Shown here: one piece after another, positions 11,101-19,491 of the stretch | Layout: every line of letters begins with the position of its first letter | Numbering within the stretch: position 1 is the stretch's first letter | Assembly: GCA_033675265.1 (NCBI GenBank) | Contig: JAUJYZ010000007.1 | Coordinates: 1 to 64,000 of the forward strand | Direction: 5' to 3' | DNA length: 64,000 bases | Origin: Actinostola sp. cb2023 | Taxonomy: Eukaryota; Cnidaria; Anthozoa; Actiniaria; Actinostolidae | Translations under genes and position numbers: made by a program | The notes under the pieces: model-generated | Seen by the model: only the letters and a program-made list of their open reading frames with translations | The model's database searches: none | What the model was told of the DNA's origin: nothing

Positions 11101-11882
11101 TGTTGTTGCCATCTATATTGAATTGAATTGATTGAATTGAATTATTCAGCAATAGATAAAGCACTTATGTCAACAACCTTTACTCTACAGTACCAATGTA
11201 CATGTAACAGCTACTCACATGTACATGTACACACGTTGGGCACCAAGCAAGTCAGACGACACGAGACTACTAAGATTATTAATGTTATATGTGCATGTGT
11301 TTTAATTGTAGCTATCTTATGGGAAAGATGACTACAATGTCAACCATGGACACAGTTATACATGTACAAGTTTTACATCCCATGGATGCACAAATATTAC
11401 AATTTAAAACCACTAATTAAGCTTGAGCTTATATTAACTTACAGTTGTTGATGTGCAGTTTTGAGAGCCTTAGCAGCATAAGACATATTCTTTAGCACTT
11501 CAGTGTTGGTATTGGCTCCTTCTAGCGCTTCTCTTTGGAACTCGATCGTCGATAAAGTACCGTCAATTTGGTTCAATTGCTTTTCCAGTCTCTTCTTTCT
11601 CTTCAAAGCATTCAGAGCAGCTACGGGACAAAACGTTATGAGTTCAATAGTTTCGCGTAGCAACAAAGCCTAAACATTACAGATCTAGAACTGGAAGTTC
11701 GTTGACGTACCTCTCTTGTTTTTAGAGGCATTTTGCTTCGCTACAACTAATTCATTCTGGATTTTTTTCTCCAAAAAGTCGCTTTTCTTCTGCAACAATT
11801 CCTCGGTTCCTCGTAGTTTTTGGATCGCTTCTTGGGTCGTTGGAGGCTCGTCTTTTTTCTTCTTGCCAAAAATACTAAACAT
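8195..11882 (-). CDS. CHMP4: Charged multivesicular body protein 4 (ESCRT-III, SNF7), five exons
   Basis: CHMP4 is the main filament-forming ESCRT-III subunit, used in multivesicular body sorting, cytokinetic abscission and membrane repair. Exons in transcript order, each with GT-AG borders and matching phase, are 11711-11882, 11443-11620, 9560-9674, 8906-9029 and 8195-8259. They total 654 bases, or 217 residues, which is the family length. The N-terminus is MFSIFGKKKKDEPPTTQEAI, then the basic helix pair (LEKKIQNEL, KNKRAALNALKRKKRLEKQL), IDGTLSTIEFQREALE, and NTNTEVLKNMSYAAKALK. Further on come ELADEISRAISEPVGFG and ELNQELEELEQE, and the C-terminal MIM1-like ELEAWAS that recruits the VPS4 MIT domain. 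Intron 2 carries most of the length and several repeats. Which vertebrate paralogue (A, B or C) it matches is meaningless if the animal has a single copy. Confidence 0.95.
8578..8652. repeat. Purine (G)-rich low-complexity tract
   Basis: Runs of GGGGGGAGG and an unbroken run of about 20 G occur in intron 4 of CHMP4. It could form G-quadruplex structures and is a likely spot for assembly length error. Confidence 0.85.
10048..10827. repeat. Dispersed palindromic repeat blocks inside CHMP4 intron 2
   Basis: The left words GACAGTTGCGTGATGAGGGA and GAGACTATATGTCTG are mirrored at 10405-10437 by CAGACACAAGTCTCCCTCG. CGAACATTGACCTTGCT occurs at about 10140 and again at 10630 in direct orientation. 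Blocks 10381-10437 and 10718-10827 recur as reverse complements at 48807-48905 and 49003-49118. It is probably a decayed non-autonomous DNA transposon family. Confidence 0.6.
10971..11040. repeat. Poly(A) tract followed by ACTCGG...CCGAGT hairpin
   Basis: An A-run of about 25 is followed by a stem ACTCGGGCTTCC/GGAAGGGCCCGAGT. The same hairpin sequence, preceded by A-runs, is tandemly repeated at 51933-52134, so this is a dispersed member of that small repeat. Confidence 0.6.
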
Positions 11883-12300
11883 GATGAACTAGGATTTCTC
11901 TGTTTTGGTTTTAAGGAGTGTTTTGGGGAGAAAATGTCTCCAAATCTCAGCTAAAATTACGAAATTTCAACTTGTTCGACAAGATTACAAACTGTTTTCC
12001 TCCTATCGGCCCCAGTCCCTTTGGCCATTTCAGGAATGACGTCACTTTCCAGTCCAGGCCTCCTCCTATGCCGTCATTTGTATTACGTCATGGCTATTCT
12101 CCCCCCAAAACGACGTCATGCATCTTTTCCTGGTTATTTTTAGTACACGTGAAATCCATTGTAAATAACGAAAGAGAGAGGGAAGAGAGGACGTGGGAAA
12201 GGGAGGGGGACTGGGGAAAACTACCCATCAATGCGCCCGCAACTATGACAACGGTAACTAGCCTGTGAACAGGTTAAACCTGGTATCAAGTAGCATGCCG
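11883..12300 (-). promoter_or_regulatory. Upstream region of CHMP4 with CRE-like sites
   Basis: Directly upstream of the CHMP4 start codon lie a perfect palindromic TGACGTCA (12037-12044), a TTACGTCA (12083-12090) and a GACGTCAT (12112-12119). Such words are ATF/CREB-type sites in animals, and three within 85 bases of a start-proximal region is suggestive. No other gene is seen on the far side for several hundred bases, so I assign the region to CHMP4. Regulatory function is inferred. Confidence 0.4.
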
Positions 12301-12411
12301 CAGTATTTTGTGTATTTCAGTAGTAGCGATGGAAGTAGAACTGGGAGCCAATTGTCTTGAATCATCAGTGCTAGTGTATCCTACATCTTCTAGATCTAGA
12401 CAAACATTTGT

Positions 12412-12583
12412 ACATAATATGATTGCTGTAAATTTGTAATAAATAAAAGGCTTTAAAGGTTTAAAAAATGTTCAAAACGTTTTCGATCATTGGGTCATCT
12501 TCAGTGAAGATGACCCAATCTTCAGTGAAGATGACCCAATGGTCGAAAACGTTTTGAACATTTGTTGAACCTTTATTTATTAC
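12412..12583. mobile_element. Foldback element flanked by a 14-bp direct repeat, inserted in LINE sequence
   Basis: GTTCAAAACGTTTTCGA on the left and TCGAAAACGTTTTGAAC on the right form inverted arms. The centre holds a doubled CTTCAGTGAAGATGACCCAA palindrome. The 14-mer AGACAAACATTTGT occurs immediately outside both ends (12398-12411 and 12584-12597), consistent with a target duplication. Reading across with one copy of the 14-mer gives a continuous frame running into the LINE fragment at 12598. Confidence 0.65.
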
Positions 12584-12597
12584 AGACAAACATTTGT

Positions 12598-13108
12598 TCT
12601 GATAGTACTGATTGTACAGTCGTCACGTAACTCGAAATCAGGCCTTAACCTTAATTTACTTAGCTCTAAAACTTCTCTTTTCAGGGATTCTTTTTTTGTT
12701 AGAATTGTTCCCTTATGGAATTCTCTGTCAATTGATATTAAGTCTTGTACATCTGTTGGATCCTTTAAAAGTAAGCTTAAATCACTTTATCATAATAGAT
12801 TAATCACTGTTTTTGACCCTGATAATGTCCGTACCTATAAGATAGTCTGTCCTAAGTGTCGACGCATTAATGTAATGTCTGTTTGTAGATGTTAGTTTAT
12901 ATAATAGCTTATTTTTCACCTTAAGCGAATTTTTCATATTTTTTTTCATATTGGGAATACATCAGGGGTCGGGTATACTGGGTAACCTTCTTATTGGGTG
13001 GGAAGTGGTGTAATGTATTTTAAAGGGGACTTCGTGTCCTATTGTACAGCACCTGCCTTATGGGCGAATCTTGAAAATAAAATAAAAAAATAAAAATAAA
13101 AATCCGTA
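12598..13108 (+). mobile_element. 3-prime end of a non-LTR retrotransposon (reverse transcriptase C-terminus and A-rich tail)
   Basis: The plus-strand frame ending at the TAG near 12894 gives SLFRDSFFVRIVPLWNSLS, then GSFKSKLKSL, then CPKCRR. This is the typical C-terminal end of CR1/L2/jockey-type reverse transcriptase ORFs (the [FV]-R-x-[VI]-x-x-W-N-x-L-[PS] pattern followed by F-K-x-x-L). A short 3-prime UTR follows, and then a tail of A(n)TAAAA repeats at 13078-13102. It is strongly 5-prime truncated and dead. Confidence 0.75.
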
Positions 13109-13109
13109 C

Positions 13110-14735
13110 CGCCAGGAGCTATTACCGGCTTTTTATAAGGTGACATTTTGTAAAAGACGACATTTTATAAAAGGCGACCACGACCGTTTTTTAGAGGTGA
13201 CCGCTTAATGGAGGTTAAGTTACTGTATTTATGGTGAGCGCCTTTAATAAAGTAACCGACGATACAATGGCATTTTGTAAAAGACGACCACGACTGTTTT
13301 GGGGAGCGCCTTTAATAAAGTAACCGACGATACACTGACTGGACTACCCTGCTGTTTTATTTGTGTTTAAATAAAGGTGTCTATCTATCTAGCTATCTAT
13401 CTACAATGGCACTTTTTTAATTGTAAAAGGCGACCACGACCGTTTTTATAGGTGACCGCTTAATGGAGGTTAAGTTTACTGTATTTATGGTGAGCGCCTT
13501 TAATAAAGTAACCGACGATACAATGGCATTTTGTAAAAGACGACCACGACTGTTTTTTAGAGGTGACCGCTTAATGGTATTTATGGGGAGCGCCTTTAAT
13601 AAAGTAACCGACGATACACTGACTGGACTACCCTGCTGTTTTATTTGTGTTTAAATAAAGGTGTCTATCTATCTAGCTATCTATCTACAATGGCACTTTT
13701 TTAATTGTAAAAGGCGACCACGACCGTTTTTATAGGTGACCGCTTAATGGAGGTTAAGTTTACTGTATTTATGGTGAGCGCCTTTAATAAAGTAACCGAC
13801 GATACAATGGCATTTTGTAAAAGACGACCACGACTGTTTTTTAGAGGTGACCGCTTAATGGTATTTATGGGGAGCGCCTTTAATAAAGTAACCGACGATA
13901 CACTGACTGGACTACCCTGCTGTTTTATTTGTGTTTAAATAAAGGTGTCTATCTATCTAGCTATCTATCTACAATGGCACTTTTTTAATTGTAAAAGGCG
14001 ACCACGACCGTTTTTATAGGTGACCGCTTAATGGAGGTTAAGTTTACTGTATTTATGGTGAGCGCCTTTAATAAAGTAACCGACGATACAATGGCATTTT
14101 GTAAAAGACGACCACGACTGTTTTTTAGAGGTGACCGCTTAATGGTATTTATGGGGAGCGCCTTTAATAAAGTAACCGACGATACACTGACTGGACTACC
14201 CTGCTGTTTTATTTGTGTTTAAATAAAGGTGTCTATCTATCTAGCTATCTATCTACAATGGCACTTTTTTAATTGTAAAAGGCGACCACGACCGTTTTTA
14301 TAGGTGACCGCTTAATGGAGGTTAAGTTACTGTATTTATGGGGAGTGCCTTTAATAAAGTAACCGGCGATACACTGATTGGACTACCCTGCTGTTTTATT
14401 TGTGTTTAAATAAAGGTGTCTATCTATCTAGCTATCTATCTACAATGGCACTTTGTAAAAGGCGACACGACCGTTTTTATAGGTGACCGCTTAATGGAGG
14501 TTAAGTTACTGTATTTATGGGGAGTGCCTTTAATAAAGTAACCGGCGATACACTGACTGGACTACCCTGCTGTTTTATTTGTGTTTAAATAAAGGTGTCT
14601 ATCTATCTAGCTATCTATCTACAATGGCACTTTGTAAAAGGCGACACGACCGTTTTTATAGGTGACCGCTTAATGGAGGTTAAGTTACTGTATTTATGGG
14701 GAGCGCCGGTTACCGGGACTTTGACAAGTGACTGA
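13110..14735. repeat. Tandem array of a 284-bp unit with two shortened units
   Basis: The word AAAGGTGTCTATCTATCTAG recurs with its double G at 13376, 13660, 13944, 14228, 14415 and 14594. That gives three intervals of exactly 284 bases and two short ones of 187 and 179. Units contain GGTGACCGCTTAATGGAGGT, AATAAAGTAACCGACGATAC and a CTAT microsatellite. Each 284-bp unit is itself a partial duplication of a shorter motif, and the short units have lost one internal half. Identical 63-codon frames in three units are a by-product, not genes. Confidence 0.95.
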
Positions 14736-15300
14736 TAGATGACCGCTTAATGCAGGATCGCTAATCCAGGGATCGATGTACTTTCGACCAGACACAGTTG
14801 ATGAAGTCGTATGAATATTATGGCTAGCAATATTAAATTGAGTTTATACGAACATTTATTTCACGCTTACGATCTTTAATCTTTATAACTATAGTTGTAC
14901 TTGTATGATAAATGGCGCCCGCCCGTTGCGCGCGACAGAATTAATCAAAATCTTCTTTGTACTTAGTTTCTTGGTTTGCCCTCTTTTATCCCATATATGG
15001 GGTTCATTCTGTTGAATTTAGTAGTTGTATTGAGATTTTTTGGAATTGTTTTTGTAGAATACAAGGCGGGGGTGTCCTTAGGTTTGACTATCAACATCAA
15101 CATCAGCTAATATTCTAACAGTTTTGCACTTTTCCATACCACTAAATCCGTTTTTAAATCAACAAATGCAAGATTATACTTTGATGATGTCAACAGTTGT
15201 ATTCATTACTGAAATAATATCAGTATTTTAGCTTCAATAATATACGTTCGATTGAAACCAAACTTCACAGGTCACCCAAAAAATTGCATCCATAATTCTA
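14736..15300. other. Intergenic, no gene seen
   Basis: No coding frame with family resemblance is visible. The right end (15263-15300) continues the coding sense of the gene at 15301 in another frame: a minus-strand reading there gives IELWMQFFG before a stop. Confidence 0.4.
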
Positions 15301-15954
15301 TTATATCCTTTCCTTCTTCCTGATCTCGTCGTGAATTTCCAAATGGCATCTCTCACATCGAATCTCCGCAGTCACTTCTTCGTTCAAAGTACTCATGACT
15401 GCATTCTTCATTTTCCTTGCGCTGTGGCTCTTCCTTGCTCGACTCGCGCCGTTGTAGTTGTTGATGTCTTTTGAACATCGACACCATTTCTCCTGCTTTC
15501 TCTCGGTTTCTTCCTCAGTTTCATCGCTATTTGGCAAACACTCAGAATGTAACAATCGGTTGTCGTCCTTCTGACTTGTATTCTTATTCAAGTTTTGAGC
15601 ATCGAGTTGGCTTTCCACCTCGCTTTGTTTCTGGGCGTTTAGAAGTTTCAACGCCGATTCGAACTTCTCCTCTTTGTCGCGGAAGACATTACCCTTCACG
15701 AAGACCGCCTTTTCCTTTTCGCTCAACCACTGAAGACTCGCACGCCGTGCATTTGGCGCATTTTCCTCTTTTTGATGTCGAACATCGTTCAAGCTCAAAT
15801 ATCTTGAATAGAAAATGCTTGCTTTCGGCGCCCCACTTGAGATTTGGAAATCTGAATGCATGGCGACTTTGTGAAATCCGCCCTTTTCTGTGGCGTAAGT
15901 ATAACAAGATGCCTTCAAAAGAGCAATCCTTAATAGCGTACCTTGGTAAAACAC
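15301..15954 (-). CDS. Unknown protein A, WCRC / C-x2-C family (paralogue of 42625-43233)
   Basis: I do not recognise this 217-residue protein, but it is clearly related to the gene at 42625-43233. Shared blocks are YSRYLSLNDV (49-58; YSRYFSLEDI in the paralogue), KWCRC (156-160) and a C-terminal segment with IRCERCHLEI (198-207) followed by a basic KKERI. The Cys pattern C-x-C...C-x2-C could bind zinc, but the pairing is unproven. The middle is hydrophilic and rich in Lys/Glu/Gln. The first 31 residues have no match in the paralogue; Met32 (codon at 15861) or an upstream splice site may be the real start. At the C-terminus the frame stops right after ERI, while the paralogue continues IIELWMQFF; the same residues appear here two bases out of frame. 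It has a single exon and no recognisable signal peptide. Confidence 0.6.
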   Translation of the reverse strand: MFYQGTLLRIALLKASCYTYATEKGGFHKVAMHSDFQISSGAPKASIFYSRYLSLNDVRHQKEENAPNARRASLQWLSEKEKAVFVKGNVFRDKEEKFESALKLLNAQKQSEVESQLDAQNLNKNTSQKDDNRLLHSECLPNSDETEEETERKQEKWCRCSKDINNYNGASRARKSHSARKMKNAVMSTLNEEVTAEIRCERCHLEIHDEIRKKERI

Positions 15955-16636
15955 CTCGGTAAAAACGGTGAGATTTGAAGGCCAGCTGAAGAAGCCTCAC
16001 GAACGAAATAATCTTCTAAGAACCGTATTTAATGTATTGCACTTTTTAAGGCTTTTCGAAAACATTTGAAGTGTTTATAGACGTCATCGGAGAGTGTAAT
16101 CGGAGAGACAATCACTATGCTGCTCCCAGTGAAAACGTACTGCATGGCCGGTGGGCAGTCGAAGCTCTGACCTTGGGGGGAGGGGTGCATGGGGGTACGT
16201 ACTTTGTGGCCTCTCCAAATCCTTTAGTAGTTTATCATTTTCGAAGTATTCATTTTTATTTTTTTTCACATGATAGTTTTACTTCAGTAAAATGAATGTA
16301 AAGCGTAAGAAAAAATGGCATTTTCTAAACTAGTGTAAATTTTTCGCCGAAGCCGGACTGATCACATGCATGCAGGTTCGTACGTGATGTAGCGTGGTTT
16401 CTCGAACCGTCGACGCGTCCGCCTGTAACGAGGGGGATGGAGTGAGATTGCATACTTTATCAAACTGACAGGTTCTAAGTAGCTCTTTTTCGTACTATAT
16501 TTCAGATCTTCCAAAAGGCCGGAGATGGATTTATAGCCTGTCTTACAATCTGGCGTCTTTCATTAATTTAACTAAGAGTTCTACATTGTCTTGGCAGACA
16601 AAAGTGAGACAAAATAAAAATGTCACGGTTCATTAA
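15955..16636. other. Upstream of unknown gene A; no gene seen
   Basis: Probably 5-prime flank of the minus-strand gene ending at 15954. It contains a GGGGGGAGGGG tract near 16175 but no supported coding region. Confidence 0.35.
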
Positions 16637-16819
16637 GGCCGATTTACACGCGGTACAACTTTTGCCTACAACCATCACATACAACTTGCTCACGCCATGT
16701 TTACAACACGAGTTGTGTCGTCTAAATCAACCCTACCACTTACTTACGACTCCTAAGTCATGTTGTAAGCTAGTTGTATGCGATAGTTGTAGGCAAAAGT
16801 TGTACCGTGTAAATCGGCC
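16637..16819. mobile_element. MITE with ~33-bp terminal inverted repeats
   Basis: The left end GGCCGATTTACACG..GTACAACTTTTGCCTACAAC and its reverse complement at the right end (ending CGTGTAAATCGGCC) are nearly perfect apart from a two-base insertion. The interior of about 115 bases contains a further weak palindrome (ACAACTTGCT/AAGCTAGTTGT). No coding frame. Confidence 0.8.
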
Positions 16820-17139
16820 GGAAGTTTAGCTAAAAATGACCCCAAACTAAAAAAAAAACGATGTCCGTTTAAAAGTCCCGGATGTGTTATGTCCTTCTTG
16901 GCCGTTACTACTAACATAGAGTCTGTCGGAATCATAACATTTTCTCTTTCGTTCGTGACTGTAGTCACCTGTCTGTAGTACTTATTTCTCCTAAAATGTG
17001 ATGTTAGAAAAGGAAAACAACATACACCACCAACACTGACAACAACTACCGATCATCCGTCATCACCACCACCAACCGACAACAACAACAGTTCATCATC
17101 ATCACCACCACCACCACCACCACCAATAATAACAACAAC

Positions 17140-18390
17140 AAAAACAATTTCAGTACTACTACATCGTTACCACCACTAATAATAACAACAACAAAAACAA
17201 TTTCAGTACTACTACATCGTTACCACCACTAATAATAACAACAACAAAAACAATTTCAGTACTACTACATCGTTACCACCACTAATAATAACAACAACAA
17301 AACACATTTCAGTACTACTACATCGTTACCACCACTAATAATAACAACAACAAAAACAATTTCAGTACTACTACATCGTTACCACCACTAATAATAACAA
17401 CAACGAAAACAATTTCAGTACTACTACATCGTTACCACCACTAATAATAACAACAACGAAAACAATTTCAGTACTACTACATCGTTACCACCACCACAAT
17501 AATAACAACGACAAAAACAATTTCAGTACTACTACATCGTTACCACCACTAATAATAACAACAACAAAAACAATTTCAGTACTACTACATCGTTATCACC
17601 ACTAATAATAACAACAACAAAAACAATTTCAGTACTACTACATCGTTACCACCACTAATAATAACAACAACAAAAACAATTTCAGTACTACTACATCGTT
17701 ACCACCACTAATAATAACAACAACAAAAACAATTTCAGTACTACTACATCGTTACCACCACTAATAATAACAACAACAAAAACAATTTCAGTACTACTAC
17801 ATCGTTACCACCACTAATAATAACAACAACAAAAACAATTTCAGTACTACTACATCGTTACCACCACTAATAATAACAACAACGAAAACAATTTCAGTAC
17901 TACTACATCGTTACCACCACTAATAATAACAACAACAAAAACAATTTCAGTACTACTACATCGTTACCACCACTAATAATAACAACAACAACAAAAACAA
18001 TTTCAGTACTACTACATCGTTACCACCACTAATAATAACAACAACGAAAACAATTTCAGTACTACTACATCGTTACCACCACTAATAATAACAACAACGA
18101 AAACAATTTCAGTACTACTACATCGTTACCACCACTAATAATAACAACAACGAAAACAATTTCAGTACTACTACATCGTTACCACCACTAATAATAATAA
18201 CAACAAAAACAATTTCAGTACTACTACATCGTTACCACCACTAATAATAACAACAACAAAAACAATTTCAGTACTACTACATCGTTACCACCACTAATAA
18301 TAACAACAACAAAAACAATTTCAGTACTACTACATCGTTACCACCACTAATAATAATAACAACAACAAAACAATTTCAGTACTACTACAT
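17140..18390. repeat. 53-bp satellite array, ~23 copies
   Basis: The unit contains CCACCACTAATAATAACAAC and then AATTTCAGTACTACTACATC. Successive TTTCAGTAC words are 53 bases apart (for example 17151 and 17204). Point variants (ACGAAAAC for ACAAAAAC) are spread among copies, and a few copies gain or lose triplets. The array is preceded by a CAC/CAT triplet tract at 17030-17130 and stops abruptly near 18390. Confidence 0.95.
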
Positions 18391-18399
18391 CTCCAACTA

Positions 18400-18596
18400 A
18401 GCTGCGGCTTAGCGAAGCCTAGGGCTTCGAGCTCGTCTAACAGTAGCGGCTTAGGAAGTATATTGACCGGCCATTTCGCAACTTTCCTAATGCCCGGCGC
18501 GGCTTAGCAAAGCCTAGGGATTCGAGCTCATCTCGCTTAAGGACCTTAAGCCGCGACTTAGCGAAGTGGAAGCCTCGACTTATGTTATCCAGGGCC

Positions 18597-18630
<34 letters not shown>

Positions 18631-19311
18631 TGCCCCCTAAGCAAAGCAAAAAGATACCAAAAAGTACTGAGAACTGTACTATTTTCATTTATATTTCGCT
18701 GTTAAATACGTACTGCCCTCCCTTGAATATTGGGTTATGTACGGCCTAGTTATCTCGTATTATATGACTGGCCTAAAAGTTTTCACACACTGTAGTTCGC
18801 TGATATATATTGGTTCAATGATTGACGGCCATCAGATGTATACAGGTTTTCCGGCCCTAAATAACGACTGGACACAACCCATCTCTTTTTATCAGTCACA
18901 TTATCTGCACCTGTCATCAGTGACTTCCTCTGCATTATATTGTATATATTATTTCTGTATATATTTCTGTATTTGATATTTCTATTAAAACATGTCAGTA
19001 TTGCCGGCCACAACTCTGTACAAAACAAAGAAATATTCTACTGATTTTATTTACCAGTTCATCGCAATCCTATTTTTATTTCTATTTTTCTCATCTCAAC
19101 ATTCAACCTGCTTGTATAGATTAGTGTAGACTATTTGCCGGTAGACTGCTAAATAGCCACTATACCGAGATGAGGTCCGCGAGAGATCGAACGAGAGGAG
19201 ACGAAAAGACGCGAGGGGAGGGGGGTGGGGATAGGAGGGGCCGCTTTGTAGTCTTATTTGCGCGCTCAATGTGTATTTGTAAAGTTTCACTTATAGTTGA
19301 CGGTAATAACA

Positions 19312-19312
<1 letters not shown>
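18400..19312. other. Intergenic with GCGGCTTAG repeats and a 29-base poly(G) tract
   Basis: GCGGCTTAGCGAAGCCTAGG-type words recur with partial inversion between 18400 and 18570. An unbroken G run covers 18598-18626. No gene is supported; open frames here are low-complexity. Confidence 0.5.

Positions 19313-19376
<64 letters not shown>
19313..19376. repeat. (TTG)n microsatellite, about 21 repeats
   Basis: Pure TTG triplets; the reading that gives polyglutamine on the minus strand has no surrounding gene structure, so I regard it as a microsatellite only. Confidence 0.95.
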
Positions 19377-19491
19377 GTATAACTCAGCATAGCATGATCA
19401 ACTGGCACATGTATTGATGTCAGTATCTCGCGGGTGAAAGTTGTTTTTGACTTAACCTATAGCAATATTCTTTGAGCCATCAAAGTCTGCA

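Noticed and set aside
12329..12444. Short frame MEVELGANCLESSVLVY... taken for a separate small gene
   Set aside because: It runs in frame into the LINE tail once the foldback element is ignored, so it is more likely retroelement sequence than a gene.
13463..14222. Three identical 63-codon open frames
   Set aside because: They are copies of the same stretch of the 284-bp tandem unit, without any domain.
17140..18390. Regular repeats resembling a CRISPR array
   Set aside because: The 53-bp units are contiguous with no unique spacers, and the genome is clearly eukaryotic; this is a satellite.
19160..19408. Polyglutamine-containing open frame on the minus strand
   Set aside because: The glutamines come only from the (TTG)n microsatellite; there is no flanking conserved coding sequence or splice structure.
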